Assembly (NCBI GenBank): GCA_036005185.1
Contig: DASYQS010000064.1
Span: 62,001-126,000, forward strand
From: VBAU01 sp036005185
Lineage (GTDB): Bacteria > Bacteroidota > Bacteroidia > Chitinophagales > Chitinophagaceae
Reading direction: 5' to 3'
Length of the DNA: 64,000 bases
Under the pieces are notes generated by a model. The model saw only the letters and a list, made by a program, of their open reading frames with translations, ran no database searches and was not told the origin of the DNA. The translations under genes were made by a program, and so were the position numbers. The number at the start of each line of letters is the position of its first letter. Position 1 is the first letter of the stretch. Of the stretch, positions 36,070-45,048 are shown piece after piece.

Positions 36070-36982
36070 AGATCCCTCTTTTAAAAGACAGTAGCCAATG
36101 ACTTAATTTATCTCCCATCCAAATCGAGCGCCTGAGTTGCTGCATGCCTATTGCAAATTCCCCTCTTGCAAAACGACGTATCGAAGCCTCTGATAGAAGA
36201 AAAGCAAGCCGCTTGTATGCAAGTTTTTCAAAGTTTTTATCCTTATTATAACGAAGAAAAGCATGATAAACTGCCGCTGATTTCTCATGACCATCCCAAA
36301 GCATATTTGTGGTGCGACCCTCATGCTCTCTCACCAGTACTATTGCTTCAGTAATTACTGCAGCCTCGGCATGAAACGCTAATCGCAAGGTAAGCTCATG
36401 ATCTTCCCTGCAAAATAATTCCCGTTCTTCTGTAAATTGTCCCACTTCATTAAAAAACTTTTTCTCAATAACTAAAGAGCTTGGAGAAAAGTCAATTGAG
36501 GTATTGATTACTTCCTCTACAATCCATCCAGGTACAAGATTCCCTGATTTTGTTTTATGAGGAATGATCTTTTTGTTTTCATTTATTAGCTGTGAACCGC
36601 CATATATCCATCTTTTTTTTTCTTGGTTCAATACTTTTAGTTGCTTTTCCAATTTTTGAGGCAGCCACAGATCATCTGAATCTAAAAATGCCAGCCAATC
36701 GCCTTTGCTGTTTACAACGCCTATATTTCTCAAAATACCAAGATGCCCCTTATGGGGTACTGCAATTAGGTGGATACGATAATCATTGATCTTTCGAATT
36801 GTTTCTACCGTATCGTCTGTAGAACCATCGTCTACAATAATCAATTCCCAGTTAGTGTATGTTTGTGCCATTACTGAAGCTATGGCTTCTTGTAATAGTA
36901 AACAGCGGTTATAGGTCGGTATTATTACCGAAACAAGTGGGTTGAAGTTTTCTGCTAATATTGATGAGGTTTTAGGATTCAT
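35993..36982 (-). CDS. GT2-family glycosyltransferase
   Basis: The 329-residue protein is a GT-A enzyme: VSVIIPTYNRCLLLQEAIASV, ELIIVDDGSTDDT, LDSDDLWLPQKLEKQ (DxD-type metal site) and a later FCREDHELTLRLAF as the ED-containing acceptor region. The C-terminal tail (about 270-329) is basic and overlaps the ABC transporter gene by 77 bp. It starts in a 4-bp overlap (ATGA) with the Wzy-like gene upstream. It probably adds one sugar to the repeat unit in the cytoplasm. Confidence 0.9.
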   Translation of the reverse strand: MNPKTSSILAENFNPLVSVIIPTYNRCLLLQEAIASVMAQTYTNWELIIVDDGSTDDTVETIRKINDYRIHLIAVPHKGHLGILRNIGVVNSKGDWLAFLDSDDLWLPQKLEKQLKVLNQEKKRWIYGGSQLINENKKIIPHKTKSGNLVPGWIVEEVINTSIDFSPSSLVIEKKFFNEVGQFTEERELFCREDHELTLRLAFHAEAAVITEAIVLVREHEGRTTNMLWDGHEKSAAVYHAFLRYNKDKNFEKLAYKRLAFLLSEASIRRFARGEFAIGMQQLRRSIWMGDKLSHWLLSFKRGIYAICKKYLYHSANKRKAKNVSAYHT

Positions 36983-38259
36983 GTTATTTTATTGTTTTCC
37001 AAATAGAAAAACAAAGGGAAGAAAATAAAAATAAAAAGCGAATACTGTGTTTCAAAAACCGACTCACTAAAACTGTAAGCTAAAACTAAAATCGTTATAA
37101 AGCTGAGCTCAGCTTTTCTTTTTAACCATATCATTCTTATGAGGGCAGCACATATTATTACAAAGGATAAAAGTCCAATGATACCTGTTTGAAGCAAGGC
37201 CTCTAAAAATTGGTTATGTGTATTATAGCCGATAAAACCTTTATCACCCCTTTCCGGTGTGCCTATGTACATATTTTCCGAAATATATTTTTGATCAAGA
37301 CGAGATTGTGCATTTCCTGGGCTTACTCCTGCCAGCCATGCTTTTTTTTCATTTAGTATTTGCGGTACAAATTTCCATTGAAGCAACCGGAACTGAAGCC
37401 CGTTGAAATAGTTCCCAGGTGTATATTTTTCTGCTTCCAGAAAACTAAAATCTGTTTTTGCTATCTCCTTGAATCGGGTATTAATAGAATTAGGTGTAGT
37501 GAAGAGAATAATACAAAAAATGAGAAAACAACCGAACGACGCTATCAAAGCTTTATTTTTTGTTTTTTCTTTTAGCTCTCTAAGTACGTAATAAAAGAAA
37601 TAAAGTATAAAAAAGGTAATTACTAATTTGGATGAAAGAAGAAAAAGGAAGATGGAAAAAAAGATGATCAGAAAAAAATGAAAGGTTATGTTAAAAAGTA
37701 ACTCCTTTGTTCTTAATGATTCAAATAAATAAAGTATTGCAACAAAAACAAGTATTGAAAATTGTATGGCATGCCCAGAATATATAGATACCAATGAATG
37801 ATAAAAAAATACTGACGAATTATTTGTATTAGCATAATTCCTAAATGCGGTATATGCTGCAAAAAGGCATGCTATAAAAACTACTAAGCAATACCATTGT
37901 AATATTTTTTTTCTGCTTGCTTGATTAATATAATTAGAACAATAAAGTGCCATGGGAAGGATGACAAGGGCAGATTTCATCTGTATATCCTTCCATTCGC
38001 GATTTAGATTAGTTGTATATAGCAGAGCGATGATTTGAAGTAAGAAGAACAAGCAGCAGCAAATAAAAAATAGGTTCTTTAGCTGTGGGTTTAACACGCG
38101 TTTTTGCTCAATTTTATTTTTCACGAGCCCGGTTATAAGAATAAGCCCAATAGAAATGCTGCTCACTGCCCTAAAGGCAAAAACCAGACTGACAAGAAAA
38201 ATAAGATATAGAATAAACAGAAGCGGGTTAAGAAGATTATTATTGGTGTTTTCAGGCAT
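36979..38259 (-). CDS. O-antigen polymerase/ligase-like membrane protein (Wzy/WaaL superfamily)
   Basis: The 426-residue protein has roughly 10-11 hydrophobic segments and the large periplasmic loop typical of Wzy_C/O-antigen ligase proteins at about residues 250-350, with RLLQWKFVPQIL, LAGVSPGNAQSRLDQKY and YNTHNQFLEALLQTGIIGL. The latter motif (THNxFLExLLxxGIxGL) marks the family. Such proteins polymerise repeat units or ligate glycans to lipid on the periplasmic face. It overlaps the Wzz-like gene by 8 bp and the GT2 gene by 4 bp. Confidence 0.88.
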   Translation of the reverse strand: MPENTNNNLLNPLLFILYLIFLVSLVFAFRAVSSISIGLILITGLVKNKIEQKRVLNPQLKNLFFICCCLFFLLQIIALLYTTNLNREWKDIQMKSALVILPMALYCSNYINQASRKKILQWYCLVVFIACLFAAYTAFRNYANTNNSSVFFYHSLVSIYSGHAIQFSILVFVAILYLFESLRTKELLFNITFHFFLIIFFSIFLFLLSSKLVITFFILYFFYYVLRELKEKTKNKALIASFGCFLIFCIILFTTPNSINTRFKEIAKTDFSFLEAEKYTPGNYFNGLQFRLLQWKFVPQILNEKKAWLAGVSPGNAQSRLDQKYISENMYIGTPERGDKGFIGYNTHNQFLEALLQTGIIGLLSFVIICAALIRMIWLKRKAELSFITILVLAYSFSESVFETQYSLFIFIFFPLFFYLENNKIT

Positions 38260-39109
38260 TAGCTATAGCTCTTTTTTTTAAGCGATCTTTTACATAACTG
38301 AACAATGAAAAAATATAGGTAATGGATAAGCACAGAATGAGGCCTAGTAAGATCATTACTTTTAAGCTTATGCTGACTGGGGTTGTTAACGGAATAAAAC
38401 CTTGTAATACCTGTACGCTGCCCATAAATTTTAGTTCTTCTGAGTAGGACAGAAGCTTTTCATTCATATCAATTAATTGCCGGTTTACTCCCGATACATC
38501 AAGCATAAGTGATGAAGAGTTCTTTTCTTTATTGCTAATAATATTCTCAATACTTATTTTCACTGAGTCCAGTTTGTTGATCTCTATGCTTACCTTATTA
38601 ATAAGTTCTTTAAGGGTTTCTTTGCGCACCTCTAACTTTCTTTTTACAAAGTCAGTATTATTCAATCCATATACGATGGCTTTTTGTAACCCATTCAGGA
38701 TCGAATTGTTCTTTACTTTTGCATCAATATAGAATCCATTTGGATTGGTTGGTGTAAAAACCTTTAATATCTCTGCGGCTTCAAGGCTTGCTAGCTCGTG
38801 TAAAGAATCTTCGCTGCAGTTGAGAATTTGGGCAAGCGTTTTATATTCACCCCTTTTTAAAAGCTCATTCCAGTAATTAATAATTTCGATCTGTTCAGAA
38901 TTTGTTAAATAAGCTGAGTGGAGAATGAGCCTTGATTTGTAAATTTTGGGTATTAAAAAATATCCAAGACTACCCAATAAAATGCCTGCAAAAATTGCGA
39001 TTATAAAGGCTATCCTGAATCGACGAAAAAAAAGAACCGTCTTTTCCAATAATTTAATTAAATCGATATCTTCTGAAGAATTGTTTTGCTGTGGCTTGGC
39101 TGGCAACAT
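38252..39109 (-). CDS. Wzz-like polysaccharide chain-length determinant
   Basis: The 285-residue protein has two membrane segments near the ends (about 33-53 and 253-272) around a periplasmic helical domain. The N-terminal pattern DLIKLLEKTVLFFRRFRIAFIIAIFAG and YFLIPKIYKSRLILHSAYL fits Wzz/chain-length proteins without a kinase domain. A short C-terminal basic tail follows the second helix. It leads the operon of the polymerase, GT2, flippase and GT4 genes on the minus strand, consistent with control of polymer length. Confidence 0.8.
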   Translation of the reverse strand: MLPAKPQQNNSSEDIDLIKLLEKTVLFFRRFRIAFIIAIFAGILLGSLGYFLIPKIYKSRLILHSAYLTNSEQIEIINYWNELLKRGEYKTLAQILNCSEDSLHELASLEAAEILKVFTPTNPNGFYIDAKVKNNSILNGLQKAIVYGLNNTDFVKRKLEVRKETLKELINKVSIEINKLDSVKISIENIISNKEKNSSSLMLDVSGVNRQLIDMNEKLLSYSEELKFMGSVQVLQGFIPLTTPVSISLKVMILLGLILCLSITYIFSLFSYVKDRLKKRAIANA

Positions 39110-39279
39110 ATCTGTTTTGCTCGAATTTATTAAGACTTAACGGATGATCAACATTTTTAGTTGCTTTATATTTATTTTACAAGGGCAGGCAACCATTGGT
39201 TTTTGTTTTGGGTTTTATGTGTGGTGTCTATATTCTTAATGGTATTTTTGGCCGCTAAACATACATTCACATCATAAAT

Positions 39280-40503
39280 ATGAAAGTAAACAAATACTTT
39301 CCCTTTGCATTTATCTATTTTTTTATTAATTCATTAGCACTGCCATTTGGATTAACCTATACAGCCCTGCTCGCTCCCTTGTTTTATGTCTGGATCTTAT
39401 TGAAAAGGAAAAAAGAGGTTCTGTTTCCTTTTATAGTTATCCTTGCTCCGTTTATCCTTGCGCAGGTTCTATATGCTGATGTAGTGAGAAAGGTTTATTT
39501 CTATTCTTTAATCAATCTTGTTTTAGTATATATTTTTTGTCAGGCTGTATATACCTTTTTAAAAGTTTATGATGATGTTGAAAAGATATTCCAGCAGTTG
39601 CTTATTATAAATTTTATTCTCTGTCTAATAGCAATCTTTTTATACTTTACTTCTTATTACCAAGTTTTATGGATTGAGCAATCACTGACGGAAGGGATCA
39701 GCGATTTTCGGCGACTTAAATTATTCACTTACGAAGCATCTTATTATGCTACCCTGTTTGCGCCTTTGTTTTGTTTTTATATGCTTCAATATCTTTTTAA
39801 CCAAAATGGCATAAAAGGGTGGCTTTTGCTATTGATGATTTTTCTTCCTTATGTTCTTTCTTTTTCTTTCGGTGTAATGGGTGCATTAGTTATTTCCGGT
39901 TTGCTAACTTATCTTCTTTATTTTCGAAAGCTAACAAAGAAAAGGAGAATTTTCAATGGCCTTATTTTTAGTGGTGGTGCTTTAATGTTTGGTGGTGCCA
40001 TTATTTATTTTTTCTTCCGGAATAGCTTTTTTGTTTTACGGTTGGAAAATATTTTTTCCGGTCGTGATAGCTCCGGTAAAGGAAGAACTTTTGATGCGTA
40101 TTACTTCGCTAATAAATTACTAGAACGAGGAAATGAATACTGGGGAATTGGCCTTGGTCAAATAAAGATTAAGGGAGAAGATTTACTGCGCAGTTATTAT
40201 TTGTATGATAAAGAATTTGTTGCCACCATTCCTAATGCAGTGGCAGAAACCTTTACTGTTTTTGGATGGATGGGTTTAGCTCTGAGGTTATTTGTTGAAC
40301 TCTTTCTTTTCTTTTACACAAAAGTTTGGACAAATTACTATCGCCTCTGGCTTTTTCTTTTCATTTTCATTTTCCAGTTTATCGGAAGCTTTATAACCAA
40401 TATAGCTGAGTATGTGATCTGGATATTCGCATTTACCAACGTGTTTAGACAGTTTGATGTAGAAAGATCTGAAGCAAAAGCTTCATTTTCGGCTGCATAC
40501 TAA
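39280..40503 (+). CDS. Second Wzy/O-antigen-ligase-like membrane protein
   Basis: The 407-residue protein is strongly hydrophobic, with about 10 predicted membrane spans and a loop at about residues 255-330 containing FSGRDSSGKGRTFDAYYFAN, YWGIGLGQIKI and NAVAETFTVFGWMGLALRL. This reads as the Wzy-family pattern G-x-G-x-G plus N-x-x-x-E-x-x-x-x-x-G. It lies apart from the operon of the first polymerase-like gene, on the other strand. Two such proteins suggest separate polymerase and ligase roles, or two polymers. It overlaps the GT4 gene tail to tail by 21 bp. Confidence 0.78.
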   Translation: MKVNKYFPFAFIYFFINSLALPFGLTYTALLAPLFYVWILLKRKKEVLFPFIVILAPFILAQVLYADVVRKVYFYSLINLVLVYIFCQAVYTFLKVYDDVEKIFQQLLIINFILCLIAIFLYFTSYYQVLWIEQSLTEGISDFRRLKLFTYEASYYATLFAPLFCFYMLQYLFNQNGIKGWLLLLMIFLPYVLSFSFGVMGALVISGLLTYLLYFRKLTKKRRIFNGLIFSGGALMFGGAIIYFFFRNSFFVLRLENIFSGRDSSGKGRTFDAYYFANKLLERGNEYWGIGLGQIKIKGEDLLRSYYLYDKEFVATIPNAVAETFTVFGWMGLALRLFVELFLFFYTKVWTNYYRLWLFLFIFIFQFIGSFITNIAEYVIWIFAFTNVFRQFDVERSEAKASFSAAY

Positions 40504-41580
40504 TTCAAGCATTATTTTTTCGTAATCCTCAATAATTTTATCCCAATTATAAATCGTCTTTATTTTTTCAAGATTAAGTTGTTTTCTTTGGTAAATGAGA
40601 TTTCCATCACTTGCTCGGTTAATTAGATCTGCAACTTCTTGTTCGTTGGAAAAATAATCCGCTTCATTTTGTAATATAGCTCTGTTAAAATCATTTTCAT
40701 GAGCGGCAATTTGACAACCACAGGCCATGGCTTCCAATAAGGAGGGGTTAGTGCCTCCGGCCGAATGACCATGGAAATGAAGCTTTGAAAAAAAACGAAG
40801 ATTGTTAAGGATCACTTTATCGTAGATACCCCCTGGAAATTTTAATTTTTTACCTTCATATTTTTTTGCCCACTGTTTTCCAAATTTATTCATTGTATTG
40901 CCCACCATGACCAAAGGATACTCTTGTTTTGAGCGCAAATAGCCATGGATAATCAGTTCAACATTGTTTTCGGGTTCCATTCTGGATACAGACAAATAAT
41001 ATTGATGAGGTTGAAGGTTGAATTGGCTTAAAACAGCCGGGTCAGGATCATTAAAAATCTCTGCACCGTAAGGTATATAGGTTGACATTCTTTGATATTT
41101 TTTTTGCAGATAGCTTTGAATGCCGAGAGAATCTGCAATTAAATGATCGGCATATCTCGCTGCCCACTTCTCTGCTTTTTTTATAAATTTTCTGGTAAGC
41201 ACGGAATATTGTGTTCTTTTCCATTCTAATCCATCCATGTTTACCATGTTAAACGAATTTTTAGGCCAACGCCAATGCCAGATCGAATTGCTGGTATAAC
41301 CAAGCTGTAGCAACACATCGTAGTTTCTTTTACGGGCGTCATTGATGCAGTTTAAATCGTAGAAGAATTGGCCTGCTGCTTCTAACTTATCTTCCCAATC
41401 TTTACAGTGGATAATATTTACGCCGTGCCATGTTTTTTCCTTATATGGATGCAGGCTGGAATTATAAACGAATACTTCATGCCCTTTTTGGACAAGCCCA
41501 ACTGAAAGATGCTGAGCAAACTGTTCAAAGCCGCCATAAGCATTGGGGATGCCTCTTGAGCCAAGTATTCCTATTTTCAT
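40483..41580 (-). CDS. DUF1972/GT4-type glycosyltransferase
   Basis: The 365-residue protein begins with the DUF1972 hallmark GILGSRGIPNAYGGFEQFAQ, then MDGLEWKRTQYS, and ends with a GT-B domain: SVSRMEPENNVELII, GGIYDKVILNNLRFF and HGHSAGGTNPSLLEAMACGCQI. Members are often annotated as rhamnosyl- or other deoxysugar transferases of cell-wall glycans. The acceptor here is unknown. Its start overlaps the preceding gene by 4 bp (ATGA). Confidence 0.9.
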   Translation of the reverse strand: MKIGILGSRGIPNAYGGFEQFAQHLSVGLVQKGHEVFVYNSSLHPYKEKTWHGVNIIHCKDWEDKLEAAGQFFYDLNCINDARKRNYDVLLQLGYTSNSIWHWRWPKNSFNMVNMDGLEWKRTQYSVLTRKFIKKAEKWAARYADHLIADSLGIQSYLQKKYQRMSTYIPYGAEIFNDPDPAVLSQFNLQPHQYYLSVSRMEPENNVELIIHGYLRSKQEYPLVMVGNTMNKFGKQWAKKYEGKKLKFPGGIYDKVILNNLRFFSKLHFHGHSAGGTNPSLLEAMACGCQIAAHENDFNRAILQNEADYFSNEQEVADLINRASDGNLIYQRKQLNLEKIKTIYNWDKIIEDYEKIMLELVCSRK

Positions 41581-42710
41581 CCGATTATTCTCTTTTTATT
41601 ATCCTCTATGGCGGCCAAAATACTTTTCATAATGCCCTCCGCTGTTCTTTTCCAAGTATATTGAGATGACCACATCAATCCTTCTTTTACTTTTTGCTGA
41701 TAGAGATTACTGTTTTGTAAAAGCTCATTTATTTTTTTAGCAATATCTTTTGGATCATGCGGATTGATAAATAAAGCGACGTTCCCACAAACTTCCGGCA
41801 TTGAGGTAGTATTTGATACAATAACTGGAACACCGCAAGCCATAGCCTCCAGTGGAGGTAAACCAAAGCCTTCGGCAAAAGATGGAAAGCAAAAGACTCT
41901 TGCCATCGAATGAATGGCAGCCAGTTCCTCATCAGAAATGGAACCAGTAAAAATTATTCTTTTCCTTTCCTCATTATTTGATAAAAGATGATGTATTTCA
42001 GGCACCTTCCAATCTTTATTTCCTACAATCACCAATGCAATATTTTGGTCGTTCAACAATGATAATGATCTTATAAGACCCTGAATATTTTTTCTTGCAT
42101 TCAAGCGGCCTGCAAAAAGTATAAATGAGTTGGGCAAGCCATATTTTTCTTCGATTTTTTTTAAATATGTTTCATTTTGTTGGTCGCGAGGCTTAAAGAC
42201 ACCTGTAACTCCCGAAGGGGCAAGATCTATTGGTTGTGTGGCACCAGCATAATGAAATCGTATTAATTCATTTTTAACAAAGTTTGTTGTAGTAATAATT
42301 CTATCAGCATAACGTGCTGTCCATTTTATCGGTTTAAAGTAAAGCCGCTCTTTCCATGTAAAATATTCCGGGTAATTCTTAAACAGTATATCATGTATAA
42401 AAACAACAGACTTAAATGATCTTCCTTTTGGGGAAAATGTTTGGAATAAAACCACATCTAAACCTAACAGCTTAGCATATTTTGGAAGTACAAAAAGATT
42501 AGAAACCATGTTATACTTGGCCCATACGTAATGGATTTTTATATTTTCTTTTTTGAAAGCTATTTTAAAATGTTTGTCTTTTTTATCTAAGAAAAGATGC
42601 CACTCAATTTCTGGATGTAAAATGAATAGTTCGGGTAAAATATTTTGAATAAATAATTTACCACTGATATGGCCCGTAAATAGCCATTTTGCATCAATAC
42701 CAATTTTCAT
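41577..42710 (-). CDS. GT4-type glycosyltransferase (mannosyltransferase-like)
   Basis: The 377-residue protein shows VVLFQTFSPKGRSFKSVVFIHDILF, ITTTNFVKNELIRF, FILFAGRLNARKNIQGL, IIFTGSISDEELAAI and FPSFAEGFGLPPLEAMACGVPVIVSN with TSMPEVCG. This is the common GT4 layout of alpha-mannosyl- or related transferases. It is co-oriented and coupled with the DUF1972 gene. A 130-bp gap separates it from the divergent epimerase gene. Confidence 0.9.
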   Translation of the reverse strand: MKIGIDAKWLFTGHISGKLFIQNILPELFILHPEIEWHLFLDKKDKHFKIAFKKENIKIHYVWAKYNMVSNLFVLPKYAKLLGLDVVLFQTFSPKGRSFKSVVFIHDILFKNYPEYFTWKERLYFKPIKWTARYADRIITTTNFVKNELIRFHYAGATQPIDLAPSGVTGVFKPRDQQNETYLKKIEEKYGLPNSFILFAGRLNARKNIQGLIRSLSLLNDQNIALVIVGNKDWKVPEIHHLLSNNEERKRIIFTGSISDEELAAIHSMARVFCFPSFAEGFGLPPLEAMACGVPVIVSNTTSMPEVCGNVALFINPHDPKDIAKKINELLQNSNLYQQKVKEGLMWSSQYTWKRTAEGIMKSILAAIEDNKKRIIG

Positions 42711-42840
42711 TTTGAATTTTCCTTATCAGAACGCAAAATATTCAATAAAGGATGTCTTTTTTGAGAATAAATACCAACCGGTTCAATTTTTTTATTACTT
42801 ACATTGCGGGCCATTAAAATTAATTTGAAGACTTGAATGT

Positions 42841-43815
42841 ATGCATTATCTCATCACAGGCGGCGCAGGTTTTATCGGTAGTCATCTTATTCGGCATTTA
42901 TTGAAAACGGAGAAAGGGATTTTTATTACCTGCCTAGACAATTTTGATCCATTTTACTCCAAAAAGATCAAGGAACTGAATATTTCAGAATTTGAAAATG
43001 ATCCCAAGTTTCGTTTGCTGAAATATGATCTTTCAAAAACTACTGCAAAAGAACTTACTGAAGTCATTACTGAGCCCGTTGATGTAATTGTTCATTTGGC
43101 AGCCAAGGCAGGAGTGAGGCCGAGCATTTTAAACCCTTTGTCTTATCAACAAGCTAACGTAATTGGAACACAAACCCTCCTTGATTTTGCTAAAGAAAAA
43201 GATATTCAACAATTTGTTTTTGCTTCTAGCAGCAGCGTGTACGGGATAAATGAACATTTTCCGTGGAAGGAGGATGAGCAGTTGCTTCCCATTAGCCCTT
43301 ATGCAATGACTAAACTCGCTGGTGAAATGTTAGGACATGTTTATACAAAACTGTTTGGCATTCGATTTATTGCACTTCGTTTTTTTACAGTGTATGGTCC
43401 AGCGCAACGGCCTGATCTGGCTATTCATAAATTCACAAGGGCTATTTTGAATGATAAGCCCATTACTATGTATGGCGATGGAAGCACCAGCAGGGACTAT
43501 ACTTATGTGGATGATATTATTAAAGGTGTTGTAGCAGCAATAACATATACCCAATCTAATTTTGAGGTCATTAACCTTGGAAATAATTATTCTGTTTCTT
43601 TAAAAGAGTTAATTAGTTCTATTGAAAAAATTATTGGTAAAGAAGCCATGATTGAACAACTTCCTGAGCAGCCAGGAGATGTACCAAAAACTTTTGCTGA
43701 TATTTCAAAAGCTCAAAAATTGCTTAATTATGAGCCAACAACAAAATTGAATGAAGGGTTGGAAAATTTTTATAAGTGGTTTAAACTAAATGAAACAATC
43801 CTTCTCAACTCTTGA
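42841..43815 (+). CDS. NAD-dependent nucleotide-sugar epimerase (UDP-glucuronate 4-epimerase-like)
   Basis: The 324-residue protein is an extended SDR: GGAGFIGSHL NAD-binding motif, VHLAAKAGVRPSILNP, catalytic SSSVYG and YAMTKLAGE (Tyr/Lys), RFFTVYGPAQRPDLAIHKF and GDGSTSRDYTYVDDI. The AAKAGVR-S and YGPAQRPD stretches favour the UDP-glucuronate/UDP-galacturonate 4-epimerase subgroup over GalE or GDP-mannose dehydratase. It probably supplies a uronic-acid donor to the polysaccharide. Subgroup assignment is moderate. Confidence 0.85.
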   Translation: MHYLITGGAGFIGSHLIRHLLKTEKGIFITCLDNFDPFYSKKIKELNISEFENDPKFRLLKYDLSKTTAKELTEVITEPVDVIVHLAAKAGVRPSILNPLSYQQANVIGTQTLLDFAKEKDIQQFVFASSSSVYGINEHFPWKEDEQLLPISPYAMTKLAGEMLGHVYTKLFGIRFIALRFFTVYGPAQRPDLAIHKFTRAILNDKPITMYGDGSTSRDYTYVDDIIKGVVAAITYTQSNFEVINLGNNYSVSLKELISSIEKIIGKEAMIEQLPEQPGDVPKTFADISKAQKLLNYEPTTKLNEGLENFYKWFKLNETILLNS

Positions 43816-43884
43816 GAATTGAATTATAGATGAGTAATTCTTTCGGCATGCTGAATAGCGAATAGAACGTACAAGTGAGTGACA

Positions 43885-43904
43885 CCTGCCTACCGACAGG
43901 CAGG
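43885..43904. repeat. Short GC-rich palindrome
   Basis: CCTGCCT-ACCGAC-AGGCAGG forms a 7-bp stem with a 6-nt loop between the convergent epimerase and GT2 genes. It could terminate weakly, but no T-tract follows. It resembles the TCCGCCTNAGGCGGA elements near the tRNA in being a short GC-rich palindrome in AT-rich sequence. Confidence 0.5.
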
Positions 43905-43978
43905 CAATGAAAGTTTAATAGAATTATAGGAAGCTTGTCAGCAAAAATATTTACTAGCTATTGCCAATTGACAATTCT

Positions 43979-44947
43979 TCACACGGTAATCTCTAATGAG
44001 GGTTTCACTTCCTGTTTCGCCTGATATACTTTGCGTACTGTATATGTTTTTTTGCTTTGCGATTCAAAATAAGTACGCACACTGATCTCGGCAAGAATGC
44101 CAATGGTGATGAGTTGGATGCCACCGAGCAAGAGTATCAGTCCTAAGATCAAGAGAGGCCTGTTCCATATATCATGGCCTAAGATTTTCCAAATAAGCAA
44201 ATAAAGGTTCACAATAATACCAAGACCAAAGCTGATAAAGCCAATGGTTCCAAACAGATGCATGGGCTTTTGAATGTATTTGCGAAAGAACACCATTAAA
44301 ATAAGATCAGACAAAACTTTAAATGTACGGTTGATTCCATATTTGCTTTTCCCATATTTGCGAGGGTGATGTTTTACATCAATTTGTGTGATTTTTGCTC
44401 CTTGCAATTTTGCAAGCACAGGAATAAATCGATGCAGCTCTCCATACAAGTCTAATTCTTTAGCAATTTCGCGACGAAAAATTTTTAATGTACACCCATA
44501 ATCCTTGATATATACTCCCGTCATGCGCCGGATGAGAGCATTCGCAATTTGACTTGGAAATTTGCGAAGAAAAAATCCATCCTTCCGGTTTTTTCTGTTT
44601 CCGGCCACTACATCCCAATCTTCACGCTTTAGCAAATCGAGCATAGCAGGAATATCCGAAGGATCATTTTGCAGGTCTCCATCTAAAAGGGCAATGTATT
44701 TTCCGGTCGAGTAGTCAATCCCGGCGGTCATGGCTGTGCTTTGTCCGTAATTTTTTCTTAGCTCAACAAGAACAGTTCTATCATCTGCATAATTTAATAC
44801 CTGCAATTTGGTTTTATCTGTTGAGCCGTCATCAACAAGAACAACTTCATAATCAATTCCCTTTAAGGCACTCCGAATGTTTTCAAGCAGAGGCTTTATA
44901 TTTTCCTCTTCGTTCATTACCGTTATAACAATTGATAACTCTCTCAT
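43979..44947 (-). CDS. DPM1/ArnC-like polyprenyl-phosphate glycosyltransferase
   Basis: The 322-residue GT2 enzyme shows VITVMNEEENIKPLLENI, VLVDDGSTDKT, ELRKNYGQSTAMTAGIDY, LLDGDLQNDPSDIPAML and VKHHPRKYGKSKYG. Two membrane helices lie at about residues 232-256 and 265-290. This is the layout of enzymes that load a sugar onto undecaprenyl phosphate at the inner membrane, for later transfer on the periplasmic side. It closes the polysaccharide region and is convergent with the epimerase gene. Confidence 0.88.
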   Translation of the reverse strand: MRELSIVITVMNEEENIKPLLENIRSALKGIDYEVVLVDDGSTDKTKLQVLNYADDRTVLVELRKNYGQSTAMTAGIDYSTGKYIALLDGDLQNDPSDIPAMLDLLKREDWDVVAGNRKNRKDGFFLRKFPSQIANALIRRMTGVYIKDYGCTLKIFRREIAKELDLYGELHRFIPVLAKLQGAKITQIDVKHHPRKYGKSKYGINRTFKVLSDLILMVFFRKYIQKPMHLFGTIGFISFGLGIIVNLYLLIWKILGHDIWNRPLLILGLILLLGGIQLITIGILAEISVRTYFESQSKKTYTVRKVYQAKQEVKPSLEITV

Positions 44948-45048
44948 ATTTCGTCAAAGGTAATAATAACGAGTTTAGAGTAAGAGGTAATCAACATTTA
45001 GCTTACTGTGGGATGCGGGTTCGCTACCTTGAAGGATTTAGGTGGCCT

